Positions 7,690-15,524 of a DNA stretch of 64,000 nt are shown one piece after another; within the stretch, counting starts at the first letter, position 1, and every line of letters starts with the position of its first letter. The notes under the pieces are model-generated. The model ran no database searches. It saw nothing but the letters and a program-made list of their open reading frames with translations, and was not told where the DNA came from. This DNA is from Ruminiclostridium sufflavum DSM 19573 (GTDB taxonomy: Bacteria > Bacillota > Clostridia > Acetivibrionales > DSM-1351): positions 186,001 through 250,000 of the forward strand of contig NZ_QKMR01000003.1 in the NCBI RefSeq assembly GCF_003208175.1, read 5' to 3'. A program made the position numbers and the translations under genes.

Positions 7690-8658
7690 TCAGCTGTAAT
7701 TATTCCTCTTCATCAATGCATGTACTTCCTCCATGGTAGGCAGCGAAGTAATCGCACCCATTTTCGAAACAGTCACGGTAGCAGTGTAATTAGAAAAGTC
7801 AAGCGCTTTGACAGGCTCCATACCCATACATACAGCTGTACTGAAGGCACCTGTAAAGGAATCTCCCGCAGCAGTCGGGTCAACCACATCAACAATATCT
7901 ATACACGGCTTTATCACAAACATATCCTTATTCATGAATGCCACACCGTTACTTCCCAATGTAATAATTACATTTTTCACGCCTTTCGCCAGCAAAGCTT
8001 TTGCCGCCATTTCGACCTTTTCCTTGTCAATGCTGCCATCGTCCTTAGTTGTCTTTATCCCTGTCAAGCCGTATGCCTCATGCTCATTCGGAGAAATGTA
8101 AGTAAGCTTTGAAAGCAAGTCATCATCCAATTTCTGATATGGAGCTGAATTGAGCATAACAGGAACCCCCTTTGCATACGCAAAGTCTATTACCCTCCTG
8201 TTAACCTCCAGTGGAATCTCCAATTGCAAAATAACAAGATCATACTCTGCTATTTTTTCTCTTAAAAATTCCACATCATCAACAGTCAGTTTCATATTTG
8301 CACCCGGTACTACAATTATTCTGTTCTTTGTCTTTTTCCCGGGTACCACTTCTAAAATAATATTACTGACAGCAGTTGAGCAGGTTTCATCCCTCAATAT
8401 ATTATCAGCGTTTATCCCGGCATCCTTGATTGTTTTTAATAATTCATCGCCAAACATATCTGTTCCGAGCTTACCAACCATGGTAACGTTTACATCAAGT
8501 CTAGCAGCCTGTACTGCCTGATTTGCTCCTTTTCCACCTGCTGCGGATGTGAATGACAAGCCATCGTTCACTGTTTCACCTTCATTTGGAACCTTTGAAG
8601 TACTGTAAATCAAATCCATCACAAGACTGCCTACTACTAATATTTTAGGTATTTTCAT
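7690..8658 (-). CDS. rbsK: ribokinase (PfkB-family sugar kinase)
   Basis: PfkB-family kinase of 322 residues, the usual ribokinase length. The N-terminal glycine-rich signature AAGGKGANQAVQAARL at residues 39-54 and the C-terminal anion-hole/catalytic signature DPTAAGDSFTGAF near 258 (catalytic Asp in AAGD) are both intact. The reaction expected is ATP-dependent 5-phosphorylation of ribose or a similar sugar in the cytosol. AAAGGCGG precedes the start. It is a single gene, convergent with the LacI-type regulator, with its own promoter region upstream that contains a short palindrome. No ribose transporter is near, so a different sugar substrate is possible. Confidence 0.82.
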   Translation of the reverse strand: MKIPKILVVGSLVMDLIYSTSKVPNEGETVNDGLSFTSAAGGKGANQAVQAARLDVNVTMVGKLGTDMFGDELLKTIKDAGINADNILRDETCSTAVSNIILEVVPGKKTKNRIIVVPGANMKLTVDDVEFLREKIAEYDLVILQLEIPLEVNRRVIDFAYAKGVPVMLNSAPYQKLDDDLLSKLTYISPNEHEAYGLTGIKTTKDDGSIDKEKVEMAAKALLAKGVKNVIITLGSNGVAFMNKDMFVIKPCIDIVDVVDPTAAGDSFTGAFSTAVCMGMEPVKALDFSNYTATVTVSKMGAITSLPTMEEVHALMKRNNYS

Positions 8659-8787
8659 AGTAAATTACCGCCTTTAGTATAAATATTTTATATTTCAATT
8701 CTTATAACATAGCCTAAAATTATAAAGATTCCTTATTTTTTACTCACACTATTATTTATATACATATTTCATGTCGTTCCGTATGGT

Positions 8788-8812
8788 AGAACAGTGTTCT
8801 GTTTTTATTATA
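8788..8812 (-). promoter_or_regulatory. TATAAT box followed by an AGAACA-TGTTCT palindrome, upstream of the ribokinase gene
   Basis: On the minus strand a perfect TATAAT (8807-8812) is followed six bases later by AGAACACTGTTCT (8788-8800), two six-base arms around one base. The palindrome would lie at about +1 to +15, a place where a repressor would block transcription. No good -35 is seen. The binding protein is unknown; the spacing differs from the Gram-positive LexA box. Confidence 0.4.
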
Positions 8813-8909
8813 TTGCAATTGTATCACATTATTTTGTCTCATTCAACATTTTAATATTAATTTCTGTATTGTTTTTTTGTTGATAGTCTTTTTATGCGAA
8901 ACACCGGGT

Positions 8910-10031
8910 TTAATTAGTATACTCTCGCTTGCTGTCATCAAACCTTTCAAAGGCCAGCTCTATCAGTCTGTCTATAAGCTCGGTATAAGGAATGCCGCTT
9001 TTATCCCAAAGCTTTGGATACATGCTTATTTGTGTAAATCCAGGCAGTGTATTAATTTCATTTATATATATCTGCCCTGTTTGCTTGTGAACAAAAAAAT
9101 CAACTCTCGAAAGTCCGGCACAATCAAGGCACTTGAAAGCTTTGACCGCATATTCCCTGATTTTTTCAACTGTTTCAGCTTCCAGCTCTTCTGCAGGTAT
9201 TATCACTCTCGAGCTATCTCCCGCCTGATACTTAGCTTCATAATCATAAAAATTGTTGCATGGTACAACCTCTCCGACAACAGAAGCAACCGGATTATCA
9301 TTTCCCAATACGGCACACTCAATTTCCCTGCCGTCTATGAATTCCTCAACAAGAATTCTTCTATCATTCTTTGCCGCAATATCAAGCGCCTTAATCAGCT
9401 CTTCCCTGTTCCCGGCCTTGCTGACGCCTACGGAAGAGCCCGCATTTGACGGTTTTACAAAACAAGGATAAGTCAGTTTAGCTTCCACCTTATTTATTAC
9501 ATCCTCCTGCTCATAGTATATCTGTTTTCTGCTGAATACCAGATACTCTCCCTGAGGCAGGCCTTCCTTTTCAAATATTACCTTAGAATATGCCTTATCC
9601 ATTCCCAATGCAGAGCCTAATACCCCGCATCCCACATATGGAACCTGTGCAAGCTCAAAAAGCCCCTGGATCGTACCATCCTCTCCGTTACATCCATGTA
9701 ATACTGGGAAAACAACATCAATCGGTGCTTTTGTTTTCTTATCGAATATGCTCCTTGCAGAATTATCTGCCGCTATCTCAGAAGCTGCCTCCTTAACTTC
9801 CGTTTTTTCTTCCATAAGCTTTTGCTGCGCAACAGACTGCCATTCCCCGCTTCCTATTTTTTCAACCGGTCCCTCATATGTAAGCCACTGTCCAGCCTTC
9901 GTAATCCCAATCATAGCAACATCATACTTATCTTTATCTATATTTTCTATAACTGACTGAGCAGATACTCTGGATACCTCATGCTCAGATGATTGGCCTC
10001 CAAATATAACAGCCACTCTTATTTTTGACAT
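8910..10031 (-). CDS. ddl: D-alanine--D-alanine ligase
   Basis: ATP-grasp ligase of 373 residues that makes the D-Ala-D-Ala dipeptide for peptidoglycan in the cytosol. Visible landmarks are FGGQSSEHEVS at residue 10, HGCNGEDGTIQGL near 115, the ATP-grasp lysine region YPCFVKPSNAGSSVG near 190 and the metal/substrate site INEINTLPGFT near 340. Length and motifs match the longer Ddl type found in many Firmicutes. It lies downstream of the sporulation and wall genes spoIIQ, spoIID and murA, separated from them by a hairpin at 10131-10167, so it probably has its own promoter. Confidence 0.95.
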   Translation of the reverse strand: MSKIRVAVIFGGQSSEHEVSRVSAQSVIENIDKDKYDVAMIGITKAGQWLTYEGPVEKIGSGEWQSVAQQKLMEEKTEVKEAASEIAADNSARSIFDKKTKAPIDVVFPVLHGCNGEDGTIQGLFELAQVPYVGCGVLGSALGMDKAYSKVIFEKEGLPQGEYLVFSRKQIYYEQEDVINKVEAKLTYPCFVKPSNAGSSVGVSKAGNREELIKALDIAAKNDRRILVEEFIDGREIECAVLGNDNPVASVVGEVVPCNNFYDYEAKYQAGDSSRVIIPAEELEAETVEKIREYAVKAFKCLDCAGLSRVDFFVHKQTGQIYINEINTLPGFTQISMYPKLWDKSGIPYTELIDRLIELAFERFDDSKREYTN

Positions 10032-10130
10032 AGTATAATACCCCCACTCCCAATTTGTTGCTTCTCATAAAATTTAAATTCCTTTAAATTATATTTTATA
10101 TTCTACTATTTAAGTACCAATTATACAAGA

Positions 10131-10167
10131 ATACCAGAGCATTTATCCAAATTAAGTGCTCTGGTAT
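10131..10167 (-). terminator. probable terminator after the spoIIQ-like gene
   Basis: ATACCAGAGCA and its exact complement form an 11-bp stem with a 15-base loop, 39 bases downstream of the spoIIQ-like stop codon. On the minus strand it is followed by TTCTTGTATAATT, a weak T-tract. Confidence 0.6.
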
Positions 10168-10205
10168 CACGTTTGAATCTATTTAAAATTATCCTATCCG
10201 ATTTA

Positions 10206-11048
10206 TCATTTTCCCTGTTCTGTAGTTGTTGAAGTCGATCTTAAGTATGGCACAGGGTCAACTGATTTACCATTTTTCAGAACCTCAAAATGTAGATGAG
10301 CACCATCCTCACATTCACTCTGAATAGGATCTCCTACAAGTCCGATTATTTCATTTGCCTTAACCTTTAATCCGCAGCAGATATCTTCCAAGCCCTGTTT
10401 TGACAAGCCTGCATACTTTGTAACCAAGCCGTCGCTTCCATGTGCAATTTCAACTGTAATTCCATTTTCATTGTCTTCCACCAGACATACTGTACCATCT
10501 GCGACAGCTCTTACCTTAGTAAGCTTGTCCACCTTGAAATCAAGTCCTTTATGAGCTCTTATGTCTCCTAATGTCTTTGATTCAGAGAAAGTATTTATGT
10601 CTCTGGTAAAGTCCTTCATAATCGGCCCGTCAACCGGCCGGTCAAATTTGAATACAGTCGCAGCAGCGGTAGTCTTTGCTTTGGTATCTGTCTTAGTATC
10701 CGACTTAGTCTTACCGGAGTCAGTAGAATCTTTTGCAGGTGTATTAGCTGCTGCTGTTGATTGATTTGCAGCTGCCGATTGATTTGCTGTCTCAGTTTTG
10801 CTGACACTTCCGGCAACGGCCTTCGTTTGCTCTTCCTGAACCTCTTGATTATTTGCTTCACCGGGAACAATCTTCGCAGTATCATTCATACTGGTATCAG
10901 GAGAATTCATGTTTTGGGTTGCTACATATATTGCTGTTGCTGCCACAATTAATATACAAACTGCTAAAATTACGTAGAATCCCTTATTATTAAAGAATCT
11001 AGACAGTTTGTTTTTCCAATTTTTTTCGTCCGGAATAAGTTTCTTCAT
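10206..11048 (-). CDS. spoIIQ: M23 (LytM) family metallopeptidase, SpoIIQ-like
   Basis: Membrane-anchored protein of 280 residues: short basic cytoplasmic N-terminus, one membrane segment (GFYVILAVCILIVAATAIYV) at about 27-46, a low-complexity Asn/Ser/Thr/Ala/Lys linker to about 145, then a LytM domain. The LytM zinc motifs look complete: HKGLDF (H-x3-D) near 184 and HLHFEV near 252, so unlike Bacillus SpoIIQ this protein may be an active endopeptidase. It follows spoIID in the conserved order murA-spoIID-spoIIQ and has a sigma-F-type promoter at 11073-11101, both supporting the forespore SpoIIQ role in engulfment. The name rests on context plus architecture; a general wall peptidase is the alternative. 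Confidence 0.8.
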   Translation of the reverse strand: MKKLIPDEKNWKNKLSRFFNNKGFYVILAVCILIVAATAIYVATQNMNSPDTSMNDTAKIVPGEANNQEVQEEQTKAVAGSVSKTETANQSAAANQSTAAANTPAKDSTDSGKTKSDTKTDTKAKTTAAATVFKFDRPVDGPIMKDFTRDINTFSESKTLGDIRAHKGLDFKVDKLTKVRAVADGTVCLVEDNENGITVEIAHGSDGLVTKYAGLSKQGLEDICCGLKVKANEIIGLVGDPIQSECEDGAHLHFEVLKNGKSVDPVPYLRSTSTTTEQGK

Positions 11049-11072
11049 AATATATATTCCACCTCCATTAAA

Positions 11073-11101
11073 TATTGTTTCCTATAATTCCAACAATATA
11101 C
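11073..11101 (-). promoter_or_regulatory. predicted sigma-F (forespore) promoter of the spoIIQ-like gene
   Basis: On the minus strand GTATA is followed after 14 bases by GGAAACAATA. The latter fits the Bacillus sigma-F -10 pattern GGNNANAHTR at every position and GTATA fits GYATA; the usual spacer is about 15. The promoter lies about 25 bases upstream of the ATG. spoIIQ is a classical sigma-F gene, so sequence and context agree. Confidence 0.7.
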
Positions 11102-11129
11102 ATGGAAGTTATAATAGCGTTATTCTTTT

Positions 11130-12128
11130 TTAATCAATCTTTATTGGATTTTTAATCTCCACACCCCTGTAATAGTACTTCAATATTTCCTCGCAGCTGC
11201 TGCCTTTCTGAGCCATATAATTGGCTCCGCACTGACTCATGCCCACCCCGTGTCCATATCCCAGAGTCGTTATGGATATCCTGCTGTCCGGCAGCTTAGT
11301 CAATTTAAAATTTGCAGACTTCAGCTGTAAAATTTTTCTGAAATCTGTACCCTTCATAGTAATATTTCCAATTTTCATATCCATTACTCTATCTCCGGAG
11401 GAATATTTTTTAATTTCTATATCTGACATTATATCCTTTTCATCTATTTTTATCTTCGGATTGAACTCCTTAAGCGCTTTAATTATATCCTTCTGCTCCC
11501 ATATAACCTCATTTTTATACTCTTTGGAATTCTCCTCTCCGAAGCTTTCCACTCCCTTTAAATACGGTTCAGGAGTTCCGGCCCAGACATCCTCCGCATT
11601 TTCGGTATGTCCTCCGCTGTTTGAATGAAATAATGGATTTATTAATACATTATCATATTCTAAAACCTGACCGGAGGTTTCTTTAACCGCTTTGCAAATC
11701 TTATTCCAATATCTGAACGAGGACAGAAACCCCCACCTTTTCATAGCGGTATCCTTACTTATCCATGCCTGGCAATGTCCCGGGTCCGTGCATACATCAG
11801 CCCCATTATGAACATCGTCCTTACCGGAGCCATAAAGCTTAGTTGCTCGTCCTAATGCATAGGTTCTGGCTGCAATTGCTTGTGCTTTTAAAGCCTCCGT
11901 TTCAAATGATGCCGGCATTTCTGCGGCAACCACCCCCAATAAATAGTCCTCCAGCTGCATATTAACCACTTTCTTCTGTTCTGAAACATACACATTAATA
12001 GTAATGCTGTCCTTTTTATCTGCAGTATTCTCCGGAACTGTACCTATATCAAAATTATGTACTATAATCAAAGGTATCACTACAACAATTATGAGCATCA
12101 AAACAATATAGCCGATGACCTTCTTCAT
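11130..12128 (-). CDS. spoIID: stage II sporulation protein D (peptidoglycan lytic transglycosylase)
   Basis: Membrane-anchored lytic transglycosylase of 332 residues that cleaves glycan strands during engulfment. After a membrane segment at residues 5-25 come the hallmark AAEMPASFETEALKAQAIAARTYAL, with the catalytic glutamate in AAEMP near 88, the FHSNSGGHTE stretch near 168 and the C-terminal GYGHGVGMSQCGANYMA. A cluster of cysteines (ADVCTDPGHCQ) matches zinc-binding SpoIID proteins. AAAGGGAGG precedes the ATG. It lies between murA, separated by a strong terminator, and the spoIIQ-like gene. No convincing sigma-E promoter was found in the short upstream spacer. Confidence 0.96.
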   Translation of the reverse strand: MKKVIGYIVLMLIIVVVIPLIIVHNFDIGTVPENTADKKDSITINVYVSEQKKVVNMQLEDYLLGVVAAEMPASFETEALKAQAIAARTYALGRATKLYGSGKDDVHNGADVCTDPGHCQAWISKDTAMKRWGFLSSFRYWNKICKAVKETSGQVLEYDNVLINPLFHSNSGGHTENAEDVWAGTPEPYLKGVESFGEENSKEYKNEVIWEQKDIIKALKEFNPKIKIDEKDIMSDIEIKKYSSGDRVMDMKIGNITMKGTDFRKILQLKSANFKLTKLPDSRISITTLGYGHGVGMSQCGANYMAQKGSSCEEILKYYYRGVEIKNPIKID

Positions 12129-12211
12129 CCCTGCCTCCCTTTAATGTGTAATAGCGGTTTTGAATTTAACAAGACTATTTTTATATAAAATAGGTATTTA
12201 AAAGGCAGCAT

Positions 12212-12268
12212 ATAAAAACCCTTCTAATGAATATATATTTTATATATATTCATTAGAAGGGTTTTTAT
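12212..12268. terminator. bidirectional terminator after murA
   Basis: A perfect 27-bp stem with a three-base loop: the arms hold ATAAAAACCCTTCTAATGAA and continue with an (AT)4 tract. Each strand ends in a GGGTTTTTAT tail, so it can terminate in both directions. It lies 23 bases beyond the murA stop and cleanly separates murA from spoIID. Confidence 0.9.
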
Positions 12269-12290
12269 GAATTATGATGTTCAATATCAT

Positions 12291-13562
12291 TTAATATTGT
12301 TCTTCTTCTATTCTTTCTATTTTGGCTCCCAGTGCCTGCAATTTTTTGTCCAGAGCACAGTAGCCCCTGTCTATATGCTGTATTTCACTGATCTCTGTTG
12401 AGCCTTCCGCAGCCAAGCCCGCAAGGACAAGAGCAGCACCCGCGCGTAAATCTGTTGCTTTTACACTGGCCCCCGTCAATTTCCCTTTGCCCTCAATTAC
12501 AGCTGTTCGTCCTTCTATCTTTATATTAGCTCCCATTCTTTTAAGCTCACTGACATGCATAAATCTATTTTCAAAAATAGTTTCCGTTACAATACTTGTA
12601 CCGGCAGTACAACTGAGCAGAGATGTCATCTGTGCCTGCATATCTGTGGGAAACCCCGGATACGGAAGTGTTTTAAGATCTATAGGCTTCAAATCCCCAC
12701 TGCCCTTTACGGTAATGGAGGATGTGTCTTCCTCAATCTCGGTTCCTATTTCCTTCAATTTCGCTATGATAGGCTTTAAATGATCAGGAACAACATTATC
12801 AATTTTTACATTTCCATGAGTTATAGCGGCTGCCACCATATACGTTCCCGCCTCAATTCTGTCAGGGATTACGGCATGGTTACAGCCTTTAAGCCTCTCA
12901 ACGCCTTCAATTCTTATTGTATCTGTTCCCGCACCTCTCACACAAGCTCCCATCTCATTCAAATAGCTTGCCAAATCAACTATTTCAGGCTCAATAGCTG
13001 CATTTTCAATACTGGTCTGTCCATCAGCCAAGACAGCCGCCATCATTATATTTTCTGTTGCTCCCACACTTGGAAAATCCAAATATATTTTATTACCTAT
13101 AAGCTTCCTTGTCCTTCGAGCCTCAACATATCCATGGCCTTGGGCAATTTCTGCTCCCAGAGTTGCAAAGCCCTTTAAATGCAAGTCAACAGGCCTTGAA
13201 CCTATGGGACATCCTCCCGGCAGAGCAACCCTTACAAAACCTTCTCTAGCCAACATGGGGCCCATTACCAGAAATGATGCTCTCAATTTATTTACCAGCT
13301 CATACGGTGCCGTTGAATTTGTTGTGTTTCTTAAATGAAAAGCAATGGCGGATTTATCTGCCTGTGGTTCCACAACTGCTCCCAAGGATCTTAACAAGTT
13401 GCACATTATTTTAACATCATTTAAATCAGGCACCTCTTCTATAATGCTTCTTGACTCACCTAGCAGAGTAGCCGCTATTATTGGAAGAACTGAATTTTTT
13501 GCACCATCTACTTTAATTGTGCCCTTTAAAGGTACACCTTCGCTGATAATATATTTAGCCAA
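12291..13562 (-). CDS. murA: UDP-N-acetylglucosamine 1-carboxyvinyltransferase
   Basis: Cytosolic enzyme of 423 residues that transfers enolpyruvate from PEP to UDP-GlcNAc, the first committed step of peptidoglycan synthesis. The active-site cysteine is present in [16 protein letters not shown] near residue 118; a cysteine here predicts fosfomycin sensitivity. The N-terminal [13 protein letters not shown] and the C-terminal [15 protein letters not shown] are typical. The start codon is TTG, with AAAGGAAGAG about eight bases upstream; length supports it. It follows ywmB by 35 bases and belongs to the conserved ywmB-murA-spoIID-spoIIQ block. Confidence 0.97.
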   Translation of the reverse strand: MAKYIISEGVPLKGTIKVDGAKNSVLPIIAATLLGESRSIIEEVPDLNDVKIMCNLLRSLGAVVEPQADKSAIAFHLRNTTNSTAPYELVNKLRASFLVMGPMLAREGFVRVALPGGCPIGSRPVDLHLKGFATLGAEIAQGHGYVEARRTRKLIGNKIYLDFPSVGATENIMMAAVLADGQTSIENAAIEPEIVDLASYLNEMGACVRGAGTDTIRIEGVERLKGCNHAVIPDRIEAGTYMVAAAITHGNVKIDNVVPDHLKPIIAKLKEIGTEIEEDTSSITVKGSGDLKPIDLKTLPYPGFPTDMQAQMTSLLSCTAGTSIVTETIFENRFMHVSELKRMGANIKIEGRTAVIEGKGKLTGASVKATDLRAGAALVLAGLAAEGSTEISEIQHIDRGYCALDKKLQALGAKIERIEEEQY

Positions 13563-13597
13563 ATGAGCTCTTCCTTTCCTTTTTAGATTTTTTAACC

Positions 13598-14350
13598 TTA
13601 ATACTCAGTGTTCACTATAGGCGTAGCCACCCATAAATATGTCTTGTTTTCCTGTTTATTGTATCTGATTGCTATACTTAAATTTACACTTTCCCCATTA
13701 ATATTTAACTTATCTTTAATCATGGGCGAAAAGGCTGAAACACTTATTACATTTTCCTGCCTAGTACTATCCACCTTTTTTGCATCGCTTTCATTTAATA
13801 TGTTCTTGCAGATTTTTTCCAGCTGGGTGTCCTCCACGTTTCCTTCATAGGTTCCGGTAATACATGAATTTACGACCACCTCCATACCATGCTTTTTAAA
13901 CACGTTTTCTACTTTATCCCTGAGCAGCAAAGCTAATCCATCCTCTGCTCCGATTGCATCTATAGTTATATATTTATCTCCCGAACCGGATTTATTCCCT
14001 ACAATACTTGCCACTGCTGATACTTTTACCCCATCTTTGGTAGCTCCTAATATTTCTTTTTTAATTAAATTGTCCGTACTTGCTGAATTTCTTGAATAGT
14101 TAGTTATCCCTATGGTATTAAATACCTCTTCGCAAAGACCTGACATGCTGTCAAGGTCTTTATAATCATTTGCAGCTCTCACAAAAAAATACATTTCATT
14201 TACTATCATATTTGCACCGGAAGCATTAAAAACATCAACAATTGACACGTCCTTACCGCTCTCCATGCTTTGTGTCCTTATGTAGTAAGTTGTTGCTGAA
14301 ATACCGGCTACAAGTATGACAGCTATTAAAACAAAATTAAACTTTTTCAT
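13598..14350 (-). CDS. ywmB: YwmB family protein (TATA-box-binding-like fold)
   Basis: Protein of 250 residues with an N-terminal membrane segment or signal ([20 protein letters not shown]) and an extracytoplasmic domain. The order ywmB-murA-spoIID next to the atp operon, the length and features such as [20 protein letters not shown] fit the YwmB/DUF1779 family, whose biochemical role is unknown. AAAGGAATG precedes the ATG. Here it is separated from atpC by the SLH gene block, whereas in many Firmicutes the genes are close. The family call rests partly on context. Confidence 0.75.
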   Translation of the reverse strand: MKKFNFVLIAVILVAGISATTYYIRTQSMESGKDVSIVDVFNASGANMIVNEMYFFVRAANDYKDLDSMSGLCEEVFNTIGITNYSRNSASTDNLIKKEILGATKDGVKVSAVASIVGNKSGSGDKYITIDAIGAEDGLALLLRDKVENVFKKHGMEVVVNSCITGTYEGNVEDTQLEKICKNILNESDAKKVDSTRQENVISVSAFSPMIKDKLNINGESVNLSIAIRYNKQENKTYLWVATPIVNTEY

Positions 14351-14573
14351 AATAAATCATTCCTTTCACTGATTACTAAAACAAATTTTTTTCCCTAAAT
14401 ATAATTTTTGGTATAAATTTGAATGCTATAACAAAAGTTATTCAGATACTATGATTATTGCCTTATTAAAAAGGTAGTATACATGATAAAGCTTATGAAA
14501 AAATTCACAAAAAAAACACAAAATATAAGCGCAGGCGGAAAGCTGCAGCTCTTATATTTGGAGCACAAAAAAA

Positions 14574-14596
14574 CAGCTTCATGAAATGCGAAGCTG
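14574..14596 (-). terminator. terminator after the SLH operon
   Basis: CAGCTTC and GAAGCTG form a seven-bp stem with a nine-base loop, followed on the minus strand by seven T residues, 48 bases beyond the last SLH gene. A second, longer imperfect hairpin (AAATATAAG paired with CTTATATTT, about 14521-14559) lies just beyond it. Confidence 0.8.
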
Positions 14597-14643
14597 CCTT
14601 GATGTTATTGTTTTATAAAATTATAAATCCATCAGGAATATCC

Positions 14644-15498
14644 TTAATAGGTTGAAAGTGCTCTGCTGAGCATTATTGCAAAATTCCCCCTTGAAATATT
14701 TGAGCCTTCATTAAAGGACTTGTAGATGCTGTCTGAAGGTGTTAAAATCTGCAAATCAAAAATATTCTGGACATACTCTGAATACCACTGATTTTTTTTG
14801 AGCTTTGTAAATACACCCTTGGATTTAGTTTTAAATTCAAAAGATTTACTTATAATTGTACAAACCTCTGCAACAGTTATTTTATTATCAGGTCTGAAGG
14901 TTTTATCTGCAAACCCGGTCATTATACCCTTTTCAGCTACAGCAGCTATGTGTTTCCCCGCCCAGTGCTTGCCGGTATCCTTATACTTGCCGCCAATATC
15001 GGAAGTACTGTCCAATTGCAGCTTTAAGGCCTGTGAAAGCATTACCGCCGCTTCTGCACGTGTAAGTGTATTTTCCGGCCTGAAGGTTCCGTCTGAAAAG
15101 CCATCTGTCACTCCTATATCATGAAGATGCCGTATATAGTTATCAGCTTCGGTATTCAATATATCCTTGAACGGTCTGTAATTTAAATCATCAGTATTTG
15201 TGGTGATAACCCTGAAAGGTGCAATTACCATTGCTTCCTCAAGCTCAAGGGATGCTGAAGCCGATGCCTTTTTGTCGAAGGCATACGTAACATTTATATT
15301 TTTCCCGTTAGCCGTGCTAAAAGCAACTATTTTGATTCCCTTACCGGCTTCCCGGCTGGTAAGGGTAACCTTGTATTTTGCATTATCATATTCGGTTGTC
15401 ACCCTTACACCGTTAGCCGAGACCCTTTGAACCGAAAAAGCTGACAGCATCAGTAAAATTATTAAAATTACAATATATCTTTTTGAATATTTCTTCAT
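14644..15498 (-). CDS. small SLH-domain surface protein
   Basis: Secreted protein of 284 residues. It has a signal peptide (RYIVILIILLMLSAFSVQRV, cleavage after VSA), a beta-rich domain of about 80 residues and three SLH domains at roughly 108-160, 172-222 and 230-284 (DGFSDGTFRPENTLTRAEAA; TGFADKTFRPDNKITVAEV). SLH domains bind pyruvylated wall polysaccharide, so the protein should sit on the cell surface. GGAGG lies between two in-frame ATGs; I use the ATG at 15498 because it has that site five bases upstream. It is the last gene of an SLH operon, 27 bases after the preceding gene. The function of the N-terminal domain is unknown. Confidence 0.85.
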   Translation of the reverse strand: MKKYSKRYIVILIILLMLSAFSVQRVSANGVRVTTEYDNAKYKVTLTSREAGKGIKIVAFSTANGKNINVTYAFDKKASASASLELEEAMVIAPFRVITTNTDDLNYRPFKDILNTEADNYIRHLHDIGVTDGFSDGTFRPENTLTRAEAAVMLSQALKLQLDSTSDIGGKYKDTGKHWAGKHIAAVAEKGIMTGFADKTFRPDNKITVAEVCTIISKSFEFKTKSKGVFTKLKKNQWYSEYVQNIFDLQILTPSDSIYKSFNEGSNISRGNFAIMLSRALSTY

Positions 15499-15524
15499 CT
15501 GTTCCTCCATTTGATGCCTGTCTC

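Noticed and set aside
7549-8112. Plus-strand frame of 187 codons overlapping the ribokinase gene
   Set aside because: It lies mostly antisense to a clear kinase gene, and its residue composition is not protein-like.
8788-8800. SOS/LexA box
   Set aside because: GAAC and GTTC are separated by three bases; the Gram-positive LexA box has four.
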